Below, one piece after another: positions 7,949-15,601 of a stretch of DNA of 64,000 nt. Location of the stretch: contig NZ_SJPK01000001.1 of NCBI RefSeq assembly GCF_007859855.1, positions 186,001 to 250,000 on the forward strand. The letters run 5' to 3'. Within the stretch, counting starts at the first letter, position 1; each line of letters opens with the position of its first letter. The notes beneath the pieces were generated by a model, which saw only the letters and a list, made by a program, of their open reading frames with translations, ran no database searches and was not told the DNA's origin. The position numbers and the translations under genes were made by a program. The stretch is from Allorhodopirellula solitaria (GTDB lineage Bacteria; Planctomycetota; Planctomycetia; Pirellulales; Pirellulaceae).

Positions 7949-8545
7949 TTGCAAATTGCAAATTATTCATTGCAAATTGTATATTGAGGGATGGAATCGA
8001 AACGAGTCATTCAATTTGGAGTGATCCAATGAAGCCTGACGATCTGTCCGAACGACTACTCGTGCTTGCGGTGCGTATTGGGAAAGTGGTCGATGCGTTG
8101 CCTGAAACGAGGCTTGGAAAGCACATTGCGGGACAATTGGTTCGCAGCGGAACCTCTCCAGCGCCAAATTACGAAGAGGCGTGTGCGGCAGAAAGTCGCC
8201 GTGACTTCATCCACAAGGTTCGAATCGCACTGAAAGAACTTCGCGAGACGCGATGTTGGGTCAGGCTTATCATGCGTTCGGATCTGCTTCCCGAAGCACG
8301 CATGACCGAGATCGCAAACGAGACCGACGAACTGTGCAAGATCCTCGGTCAATCCTTGGTCACCGCACGTCGAAACGAAGATCACGCCAAAGCAATCGCT
8401 CGCAAACCGTCCCCGAAATGAATATCGTCTAATTGCCAATTTGCACCGTTCAACCTACAAAAGTGTCATTGTCGCGTGTAGGCAAAAGCAACCCTGAATA
8501 ACATTGATCAATTTGAAATGTTCAATTTGCCATTTGCAATCTTCC
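7945..8545. repeat. AT-rich flanks around the four-helix-bundle gene
   Basis: Short runs of the type TTGCAAATT occur on both sides of the gene at 8029: several copies at 7946-7982 and again at 8431-8440 and 8502-8541 (CAATTTG, TTTGCAAT). They are unlike the GC-rich surroundings and could mark the edges of a small mobile unit carrying the gene. Confidence 0.45.
8029..8421 (+). CDS. Four helix bundle protein (S23/IVS type)
   Basis: A small helical protein of 130 residues. The sequence LSERLLVLAVRIGKVVDALP, GKHIAGQLVRSGTSPAPNYEE, ACAAESRRDFIHKVRIALKE, LRETRCWVRLIMRS is the pattern of the 23S rRNA intervening-sequence protein family (TIGR02436-like). Members were first seen inside 23S rRNA insertions but often stand alone, and their role is not known. 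The ATG at 8029 has GGAG eight bases upstream and the family's usual N-terminal start. The gene sits between a decayed ADP-ribosylglycohydrolase and an M28 peptidase, with AT-rich short repeats on both sides, so it may have arrived as a small insertion. Confidence 0.85.
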   Translation: MKPDDLSERLLVLAVRIGKVVDALPETRLGKHIAGQLVRSGTSPAPNYEEACAAESRRDFIHKVRIALKELRETRCWVRLIMRSDLLPEARMTEIANETDELCKILGQSLVTARRNEDHAKAIARKPSPK

Positions 8546-8559
8546 CGCCCGCCATTCTG

Positions 8560-9465
8560 ATGCCCACGGAACCAAACACCGTCGACCGCGACACGATCGA
8601 AGCGAACCTTCGCCTGCATGTCGACCGACTTGCCGGGTTGATCGGCCCACGCACGTTGAAAAAACCGAGAACAATCGAAGCGACAATCGGTTACCTCGAA
8701 GGCCAGTGGTCTGAGATGGGCTATTCCAACGATCGCGAGTGTTACGATGCACTCGGCGACGAAGCGATGAACCTCATCGTCGAGCAGCCGGGATCAAAAC
8801 GAGCCGACGAAATCGTGCTGCTCGGCGCCCACTACGACACCGTTTCGGCCACACCCGGAGCGGACGACAACTCATCCGCCGTCGCCGTGTTGCTCGAAGT
8901 CAGTCGCCTGCTTCGCGAGCACACCGGTCGCCGATCCGCGCGCTACGTCGCCTTTGCCTGTGAAGAACCACCGTACTTCAACCTCGATTCGATGGGCAGC
9001 CAGCACCACGCTCGCGAGTCCCGCCGCCGCGGCGACAAGATCGTCGGCATGTTGTGCTTGGAAATGGTCGGCTACTACGCGTTGCACAAAGGCTCGCAAA
9101 CCGTCCCACCCGCGATCCCCAAGTTCCTGCATCGCTTCTTCCCGCAACGCGGCAATTTCCTGGCCGCCGTCGGCAACATGCCATCCTGGAAACTCAACTG
9201 GCAATTCCGCCGAGGTTTCAAACGCGGCACCCAGCGGATGTCCCTGTTCTCAATCTGCTTGCCCGAAAAGATCAACGAAATCCGCCTCAGCGACAACAGC
9301 TCGTTCTGGGACCAGGGCTATCCCGCCCTGATGCTGACCGACACAAGTTTCCTCCGCAATCCACATTACCACCAAGCCACCGACACGCCGGAAACTCTTG
9401 ACTACCCGAGAATGACCGAAGTCACCCTCGGCGTCGCCTCAGCCATGCGGCGATTACTGGGGTAA
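8560..9465 (+). CDS. M28-family zinc metallopeptidase
   Basis: A peptidase of 301 residues with the two-zinc aminopeptidase signature. The zinc ligands are readable: GAHYDTV (H91, D93), PGADDNSSAV (D102) and FACEEPPYF (E135 as catalytic base, E136 as ligand). Later CLEMVGY contributes the next acidic ligand, and TSFLRNPHYHQATDTPETLD carries the final histidines. No clear signal peptide is present at the chosen ATG (8560, MPTEPNTVDR). An upstream ATG at 8518 would add a hydrophobic FNLPFAIFPPAIL segment but lies in the AT-rich repeat flank. The likely reaction is removal of N-terminal residues from peptides. It appears monocistronic. Confidence 0.85.
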   Translation: MPTEPNTVDRDTIEANLRLHVDRLAGLIGPRTLKKPRTIEATIGYLEGQWSEMGYSNDRECYDALGDEAMNLIVEQPGSKRADEIVLLGAHYDTVSATPGADDNSSAVAVLLEVSRLLREHTGRRSARYVAFACEEPPYFNLDSMGSQHHARESRRRGDKIVGMLCLEMVGYYALHKGSQTVPPAIPKFLHRFFPQRGNFLAAVGNMPSWKLNWQFRRGFKRGTQRMSLFSICLPEKINEIRLSDNSSFWDQGYPALMLTDTSFLRNPHYHQATDTPETLDYPRMTEVTLGVASAMRRLLG

Positions 9466-9813
9466 TCGAAAGCTGGATCGCCAGCGCGCGACCATCTTTT
9501 CACCCTTCACATTGGCAGCCTTTCAAGACGATCCAGCAAAAGGACTGCATCGCCGATCCCAAGCTGATTTGCATCGACCGGCAACCGCCCGGAACCCGCC
9601 AAGCAACTGGGCCGACAACGGGGCGAGACGACAACGGTGTTTTGAACATCGGCGACTTCAGTAGCGCCGTGTTCAGCGTCGTCTCATCCATCGTTCCCAG
9701 AAAACGACGCATCCCGCTTCGTCCGCGAAGTCGAATCCGTCGAACTGTAAGTCGAAAGACGAACAAAACCGAAACGCCCGCGGAGGAGCAATCCCCCGCG
9801 GGCGTTTTTATGG
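9466..9813. other. Intergenic stretch between peptidase and defence island
   Basis: No gene is supported. A plus-strand frame near 9640 reads DDNGVLNIGDFS, which recalls a dockerin fragment, but it is too short to claim. A strong hairpin terminator closes the stretch at 9774-9809. Confidence 0.5.
9774..9809. terminator. Rho-independent terminator, probably bidirectional
   Basis: ACGCCCGCGG (9774-9783) pairs fully with CCGCGGGCGT (9796-9805), with a 12-base loop and TTTTT after it on the plus strand. An AAA lies before it, giving a short T-run on the minus strand, so it may also end the ariBA transcript. Confidence 0.85.
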
Positions 9814-10743
9814 TCAAGTTAAGTTTGCTACAAACATACGGAGGCATCGTGGCGTCGAAGCGTACTGACTTAGTTCTGAAACAATGTTCTCTCTCGATAG
9901 CCCAAGCTTGACTCTTCGTTTCCCGGCAAAGTATTGTGGACTTGTTGAGACGCGGTCAGTCTTTAGCACTTCCAGCGCTTTTCGCAGGAACTCTGCGAGG
10001 TACTTTCCTCGAAACGCGTCAATTCGATTGCTATATCGAAACCATTCTTCGTATCTTCGTATCTCATCACGAGGTAATATATGGGCATCGGGGAAAAGCT
10101 CAGGTAGTGTCGTTTCATCGTAGAGTCGGACGACGGTGTCGTGCCTGACAAGGAACAACTTCGCAAACGCGACATTCTTGAGATTGAGCGTAGAACTTTG
10201 ACCACTTATCTGCTCGTGTTTCCGCTGCAGGAAGATCCACGCGTTCAATAGTGTCGCTGCGTCTAAAAACGATTCCAGCAATACTTGAAAATGCTGCAAA
10301 GCGACAGTCTCACCAGCTGGACCATCGAGTGATGTGTTGAATTCGTTTTCTAGAATCGCAGACAAGACCTCTTTCCTCATATAGAGGTTCTCAATCGAGT
10401 AGCATGGCGTTACGTAGTGCCAGCCAGCAAGTCGATTTTGTCCGCGAGCGTCAAAGTCTCGATCAATAAAGAACATGCTCCGTTCCGCGTGCGTTCGCTC
10501 AAACCCCTTCTGGCACCATAGTGAATTTACCCTTTTGACTTCTCGCTTTCCGCCGCAACTCAGTGAGCGAATGCGTCTGTCGTCACCCAGTAGCGTCTTG
10601 AGTCTGATTTCGTAGTATTTTGAGTCTTCTCCTTCAAAGAAGCAGAATACTTTACTGGAATCGGAGCCCTGCTCTATGAGAAAGCAACGCCAAGCCACGG
10701 CGTAGGAATCACGTGAGGCTCGAAGTGCATCAGCACGTGTCAT
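9814..10743 (-). CDS. ariB: PARIS effector AriB-like, DUF4435/TOPRIM nuclease
   Basis: A protein of 309 residues with the DUF4435 layout. VFCFFEGEDSKYYEIRLK (32-49) carries the TOPRIM-type glutamate (E37), and MFFIDRDFD (90-98) supplies the metal-binding D94-x-D96. The sequence YVTPCYSIENLYM follows, as in other DUF4435 proteins. The start overlaps the stop of the ATPase gene upstream by 4 bases (ATGA), so the two are co-translated. In known PARIS systems AriB is held by the AriA ATPase and released on sensing a phage anti-restriction protein; the E. coli version then cuts host tRNA-Lys. Whether the same target holds here is unknown. The two genes are visibly poorer in G+C than their surroundings, consistent with transfer. 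Confidence 0.75.
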   Translation of the reverse strand: MTRADALRASRDSYAVAWRCFLIEQGSDSSKVFCFFEGEDSKYYEIRLKTLLGDDRRIRSLSCGGKREVKRVNSLWCQKGFERTHAERSMFFIDRDFDARGQNRLAGWHYVTPCYSIENLYMRKEVLSAILENEFNTSLDGPAGETVALQHFQVLLESFLDAATLLNAWIFLQRKHEQISGQSSTLNLKNVAFAKLFLVRHDTVVRLYDETTLPELFPDAHILPRDEIRRYEEWFRYSNRIDAFRGKYLAEFLRKALEVLKTDRVSTSPQYFAGKRRVKLGLSRENIVSELSQYASTPRCLRMFVANLT

Positions 10744-12062
10744 TGATCCCCTCCATGAAAACTTACTGAAAGCGTTGTCGCGTGAAGATCGAGGTCGTTC
10801 TCGTAAATGAATGGAGAGTGTGTCGCAGCAAGTACGAATTTACATGTATCGGACTGGTAGATATCCGCTAGCAACTGTCGCTGCCATTCTATGGAGAGCG
10901 AAAGCTCTGGTTCATCGAAAAATACTCCAACATCTCGGTCTTCATTTAGATGAAGCCGAGAGAAAATTGATACTACCTGTTTCTCCCCTGACGACAAATG
11001 CTGAAATTCAACGAGATTGCCAGTCCGAGTATTTCTTATTTGCAGCGATACCTTGCTTTCGTTGTAGATCACCTCCTTTTCATTCAGGTATCGATTCACC
11101 ACAGTTGCGAATCTCTTGATCGCCTCATCCTTCTCTCTTTGCTCTCGATATACGGCCATCAAATTCCCCACGAAGTAAACCAGAGGTTTGAAATGGGCCG
11201 CTTGGATTTTGTCAGACCTAACAAGATCGAGAAGCTTTGATTTGTCTTCTTTAGATATGTTCTCGCCCAAACGCTCCAAGACAATCTCGATGTACTCTGA
11301 ACTTGCCAATTCCGCGATATCGTCTGGCTCGACATGAATTCCGTCAATCAGCTGCGTCAGCATCTGCCCGCTGATTCTGGCATAAGATTCCACGAAAGAT
11401 GAGCGAATGTCTGATGTGACTCTTTGGACTTGAGAGGAGACATCGTTCATCCCGAAGTGGATCGACATGTCGTCACTGCCTCGCTCGTCATCATCATCTT
11501 CGACAAGAGAAAGTGCAGCCTCTACTCGTCGATAGGTCGGAAAGTAGATCGTCTCAAGCGGATAGCTTTCGTCTAGGGTCTCTTCATGCCGCGCAAAGTT
11601 GCTTGGTACCGTTTCCTCGAACAACAATTGCTGCTGCCGAGGTGAGTGGACAAGGAAATTGCGGAATTGCGACCTTGACATCCCGACGTATCGCTGCGCT
11701 CGGCGAGTAAGATTGCTCTCTTCGCCGCGCAATAAGGTGTTTCGCAAATAGTTGATTTCAGCTTTAGAAAACTGGGCGGCTATCTTCTCCGACATGGATG
11801 CATTCTCGAGATACTCTTCGCACTCACTGCGTTCCACCCGGAGAGCCTTTCCATTGTGGAACACTACTTCAGCTGCTTCAAATGGAATCTGCGAAAGCTG
11901 TACCCATCTACGAGTGAGTATCAATACTAAGGCCCTGATGAACGTGGTTTTTCCTGACCCGTTTGGGTCAACCAAAATGGCTACGTTTGAATCAAAGTCC
12001 AGTCCAATATCTCTGTCCGAAAAAAGCTTTTCGATCCGAAAACTCTTGATTGGAGAATGCAT
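10740..12062 (-). CDS. ariA: PARIS sensor AriA-like, ABC/SMC-type AAA ATPase
   Basis: An ATPase of 440 residues of the OLD/SMC-like AAA_15/AAA_21 class. Walker A is VDPNGSGKTT (31-40), with Asp replacing the usual first Gly. The ABC signature is LSSGEKQ (356-362), Walker B is GVFFDEPELSLS (D383, E384), and the H-loop is AATHSPF (H415). The central part is helical (about 120-300), as expected for the insertion that builds the AriA scaffold. It precedes and overlaps the DUF4435 gene, the order seen in two-gene PARIS systems. It begins 96 bases after brxHI on the same strand. Other ATPase/TOPRIM pairs (OLD, Gabija) are less likely because the TOPRIM is a separate DUF4435 protein and no UvrD helicase is present. 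Confidence 0.78.
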   Translation of the reverse strand: MHSPIKSFRIEKLFSDRDIGLDFDSNVAILVDPNGSGKTTFIRALVLILTRRWVQLSQIPFEAAEVVFHNGKALRVERSECEEYLENASMSEKIAAQFSKAEINYLRNTLLRGEESNLTRRAQRYVGMSRSQFRNFLVHSPRQQQLLFEETVPSNFARHEETLDESYPLETIYFPTYRRVEAALSLVEDDDDERGSDDMSIHFGMNDVSSQVQRVTSDIRSSFVESYARISGQMLTQLIDGIHVEPDDIAELASSEYIEIVLERLGENISKEDKSKLLDLVRSDKIQAAHFKPLVYFVGNLMAVYREQREKDEAIKRFATVVNRYLNEKEVIYNESKVSLQIRNTRTGNLVEFQHLSSGEKQVVSIFSRLHLNEDRDVGVFFDEPELSLSIEWQRQLLADIYQSDTCKFVLAATHSPFIYENDLDLHATTLSVSFHGGDQ

Positions 12063-12158
12063 TCGATTACTTTCCTAAATGTTTCTGCATCTGGTTATTA
12101 AAAAATGTGTTTCTAAGACTAAAACGGACTGCCACAAATGTATCACGGGTTGCGGCAT

Positions 12159-14279
12159 TCAAGCCTGACAGATGGTGTTCAACCATTGTCTTGTTTTCTT
12201 GTTAGCTAGGAGATAGCGACTCACTGTTTCACGCTCAACCCAGTCTGGCATGAGAGGCTGGAACTTCGTTAGGCGGTAGTTGGGGATGGCGGCGGTGATG
12301 GAGGCGTGGAGTGCCTCGTTGGACCAGAAGTCGTCTATGGAGATTTGGGCGATGGCTTCGCCTAGCCATGCGGATGTTGGGCTGTCGCCGCGGATCTTGA
12401 TGGCGTAGTTGTCGGGGGTGAACGTCCAGGTTGGCTCTAGGAATGCCAAGGCGTCGCGGAGTGTTGAATTGATCCGGCCGCCAGCGAAGGTCCACCAACG
12501 GAGTTCCACGGTGTCGCCGTCGATGCCGCCACGTTCCGAGTCGAGGAAGCCGCCCAAGTTTCGGCGTTCTTCTTGCAGAACTTCGCGTGATTCGGTTTCG
12601 AGATACGGATAGTCTTCCGCTGAGGTGAGGACCTGGAGGACTTGTTGGCATAGGTCGTAGCTGAGGAATTGCGGCAAGAAGCCGCCCCAAGATGGCTGGC
12701 GACCCATTGAGGTCGGGATGACGAAGATTCGGCGATCGTCATGGTTGATTTGGTGCACTGCCCAGGCTCGGCCACCGAGCAGGAAGCTGCTGACATCTTC
12801 GACGAGTCGATCGACGTAATCTTGGGTCAGTGAACCGACCGGCTGGCCAGCAATCGTCATCACGGCGTAGGTCTTTGGTGTTGAGAAGACCGCAAAAAGT
12901 TCCATGAAGTTGCGACGGCCGAAACGACGCTCTGCCGTTGGACCAAGAGAAAGCAGGCCACTAGAGAGCACCATCGAGCCGTCTTGGATCATCCAGGCGA
13001 TCAGTCGATCGAATTCGTCACGCTGAATGCCGCAGAAGTCCGGTAACCGAGATAGGTGTTCCCATGCCTGCTCTGGACGCAGTCCGCCGGTGGACAGGGA
13101 CATCGCGAGCAACTGATGGATCAGCACTGGCCAGCAGCGATCGTTGACTTCGATGCTTTCGACCCAGCCGGTTTTCGCCAGCTCGATGATCGCGATCGCT
13201 TGTAGAACGCCTTCGCTTGTTTCGCAATAGAACGTTGTGTTGGCCGGTGTGTCGCCTCGTCGGCCTGTTCGTCCCATCCGTTGCATGAAGGAACTGACGG
13301 TATCGGGAGCCTCGGATTGCAGAACGTAGTCCAAGTCTCCGACGTCGATCCCGAGTTCAAGCGTTGAGGTACAAACGATGCAGGCATCACTTCCACTGTG
13401 GAACTGTTCTTCCGCGAATTGACGTTCTTCCTTGGAAACTGCGCTGTGGTGAACGAATACTTCGGTGCCTTCACGCCTCATCTGTTCGGCGACCGCTTCG
13501 GACGTCGCACGCGATTGACAAAAGAACAAACTCTTGTAACCGCGAGCTTTTCGAGAAGCTTCATTTGCGGTCGAAGCCAACCCAGCACGGTGGAATACTT
13601 GCAACTGGCGTCTTGATGGTTTCTTGGGCGGATCCACGACGACGCCTTCTCGCTGTGAACTCCCCTTCAACCAGGTAAGTATCGCTTCGGGGTTTCCGAC
13701 CGTCGCACTAAGCCCGATGCGTTGCAGATCGTGCTTGGAATACTTTGCGATTCGCTCCATCACGCTCATCAAGTGCGCACCCCGATCGCTTCCCGCGATG
13801 GCGTGGACCTCATCGATGATGACATAACGCAGCTCGCGAAATAGCGTCTGTTCATCAACGCTTTGCGAAACCAACATCACCTCCAACGACTCGGGCGTCG
13901 TCATCAGCAACTCGGCCGGCTCCTTCTTGAACTTGTTGCGTTCGTTAGTTGGCGTATCACCGTGCCATACGAATCGGCGCAGTCCGACCATTTCAGTGTA
14001 TTGGTCCAACCGATGAGACTGGTTGTTCAGTAGCGCCTTGATCGGAGCGATATAAATTGCGCCAACGCCGTCGATCGGATCACTGACAAGGCCCGAAAGT
14101 GTTGGAAAGATCGAGGCCTCCGTTTTACCGCCCGCCGTGGGAGCAAGCACGACTGCGTTCTTACCAGCAAGGATTGCCTCGCCGGCCAGTTCTTGAACAG
14201 GACGGAGGCTCGTGAATCCGAGACGTGAAACGATGGCCTCTTGCAATCGAGGGGCAAACTGAGAAAAGACGCTCACCAA
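12159..14279 (-). CDS. brxHI: BREX Lhr-like helicase BrxHI
   Basis: A superfamily 2 helicase of 706 residues. The motifs in order are LRPVQELAGEA (Q-like), Walker A APTAGGKTEAS (about 46-56), TTPES, DEVH in VIIDEVHAIAG, SAT in IGLSATVGN, and motif VI QRMGRTGRRG. The domain arrangement and length are those of the Lhr-like DEAD/DEAH proteins that end type 2 and type 6 BREX operons (BrxHI). It overlaps brxD by 7 bases upstream, so it is translated with it. It probably remodels DNA during BREX action, but its exact role is not known in the family. It is followed by the PARIS-like pair. Confidence 0.85.
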   Translation of the reverse strand: MVSVFSQFAPRLQEAIVSRLGFTSLRPVQELAGEAILAGKNAVVLAPTAGGKTEASIFPTLSGLVSDPIDGVGAIYIAPIKALLNNQSHRLDQYTEMVGLRRFVWHGDTPTNERNKFKKEPAELLMTTPESLEVMLVSQSVDEQTLFRELRYVIIDEVHAIAGSDRGAHLMSVMERIAKYSKHDLQRIGLSATVGNPEAILTWLKGSSQREGVVVDPPKKPSRRQLQVFHRAGLASTANEASRKARGYKSLFFCQSRATSEAVAEQMRREGTEVFVHHSAVSKEERQFAEEQFHSGSDACIVCTSTLELGIDVGDLDYVLQSEAPDTVSSFMQRMGRTGRRGDTPANTTFYCETSEGVLQAIAIIELAKTGWVESIEVNDRCWPVLIHQLLAMSLSTGGLRPEQAWEHLSRLPDFCGIQRDEFDRLIAWMIQDGSMVLSSGLLSLGPTAERRFGRRNFMELFAVFSTPKTYAVMTIAGQPVGSLTQDYVDRLVEDVSSFLLGGRAWAVHQINHDDRRIFVIPTSMGRQPSWGGFLPQFLSYDLCQQVLQVLTSAEDYPYLETESREVLQEERRNLGGFLDSERGGIDGDTVELRWWTFAGGRINSTLRDALAFLEPTWTFTPDNYAIKIRGDSPTSAWLGEAIAQISIDDFWSNEALHASITAAIPNYRLTKFQPLMPDWVERETVSRYLLANKKTRQWLNTICQA

Positions 14280-15601
14280 ATATCCTCAGCAACGGGCGGT
14301 TCGCCATCGTCGTCTCCGTCGCCCTGAGTGAGCGCCGCACCACTGATCGCCAACTGTTCCTCTGATGAAAGATCTTGCGGCTCGAACCCGTACTCCGTCA
14401 TCGGATCGTAATCCTCGTTCTCGTCCACCAAGTCCAACTGCGTCACAAACTGGCGAAGGAACTGTCGTGGAACAACGCCGACGTCTCCCTTGAAGCCCTT
14501 CGTTACCTCATCGACCAATCGGTCGATGAATTCGATGCTGACCTTGCTGTCGATACGAGATTGATCGTTGGTTGGATACAATTCGCGAAGCTTGACGGCG
14601 ACGCTGCGCAGTCTTTCAGCATCAAACGGCGTCAATTCCAATTGAGCTTGCCGAAGGCTGGCAAACCGTCCTTGTTTCATGAACTGAATTCGGTCGTGTA
14701 GCGGAGCAAGTCCGGCAACGCCCTGACGCGAATCAAAGAAGTCCGGCGTTCCAGTGAACACCCATAACATTTTCGGGTAGGAGCCTGCGGCATCGGCAAT
14801 CTGTCGGATCCCATTGAGCGACTTGTGACGCGAGTCCTTCCGCATGCGAAGGATGGTTTCCGCTTCATCAATCACGATCACCAAACCTTTGTAGCCGGCC
14901 GCCTTGACGATCTCCAGTACACCACGAAGGTAGTCCAACGCGTCGCGACTGGTGATGTCACCCTTGATACCGGCAGCCTTCTTGGCCGACGCAGCCACGT
15001 TGCCGCTGCCACAGAGCCAAGAGATCAATGAGCCGGCTTCGGCAGCATTGCCCTGTTGTTTGAGATCAAAGATTGTTTGGATGACGCGAATGAAATCTTG
15101 AGGTGCCTGTCCGCCTGTCATCGACGCCAGGTCGTCGTCAAGTCGCTTGCGGACCTTGGCATCGAAATCGTCCGCGTTCTCGTCTTCGCCGGACGCGATC
15201 AATGCGTCTTCCACCTTTCCGATCCAGCGGTCCAGAATGTCACCCATCGCACCACGCGGACAAACGTTCGTGCCAAGTTCGATCATCACCTTTCGGTACA
15301 CATCATCGAAGCGATGGAAACGCAGATCGTTATCGGAGACGACAACAAAGCTAGTCGCGAACCCGTGGGTCTGGGCATCCAGCAGGGACAGCCGGGCCAT
15401 GAACGTCTTACCACACCCGTAGCCGCCACGGAGAAACTTGATTGTGCCCTCGCCGCCTTCCGCCAATTCCAATTGGCGTTCCATCTCGCCGCGAAGCTTC
15501 TCGATGCCAACTGCAAAAGCGTCGATGCCACGTTCGGGAACCAATCCCTTCCGGAGGGACTCGAAGATGTGCTGAATATCTCGATTGGTCATTGCCGTCA
15601 T
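14273..15601 (-). CDS. brxD: BREX ATP-binding protein BrxD
   Basis: A protein of 442 residues matching the BREX ATPase BrxD (DUF2791). It starts with MTNRDIQHIFESLRKGLVPE, followed by GIDAFAVG, Walker A FLRGGYGCGKTFMARL (about 56-71) and Walker B GLVIVIDEAETILRM. The arginine-containing WVFTGTPDFFDSRQGVAG segment is the sensor region and is highly typical of BrxD. Its ATG overlaps the pglZ stop by 4 bases and its end overlaps brxHI by 7 bases, so the three genes are one operon. It is intact in length. Confidence 0.87.
   Translation of the reverse strand: MTAMTNRDIQHIFESLRKGLVPERGIDAFAVGIEKLRGEMERQLELAEGGEGTIKFLRGGYGCGKTFMARLSLLDAQTHGFATSFVVVSDNDLRFHRFDDVYRKVMIELGTNVCPRGAMGDILDRWIGKVEDALIASGEDENADDFDAKVRKRLDDDLASMTGGQAPQDFIRVIQTIFDLKQQGNAAEAGSLISWLCGSGNVAASAKKAAGIKGDITSRDALDYLRGVLEIVKAAGYKGLVIVIDEAETILRMRKDSRHKSLNGIRQIADAAGSYPKMLWVFTGTPDFFDSRQGVAGLAPLHDRIQFMKQGRFASLRQAQLELTPFDAERLRSVAVKLRELYPTNDQSRIDSKVSIEFIDRLVDEVTKGFKGDVGVVPRQFLRQFVTQLDLVDENEDYDPMTEYGFEPQDLSSEEQLAISGAALTQGDGDDDGEPPVAEDIW

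Noticed and set aside
10740-12062. Gabija or OLD-family system
   Set aside because: The TOPRIM is on a separate DUF4435 protein and there is no UvrD-like helicase.
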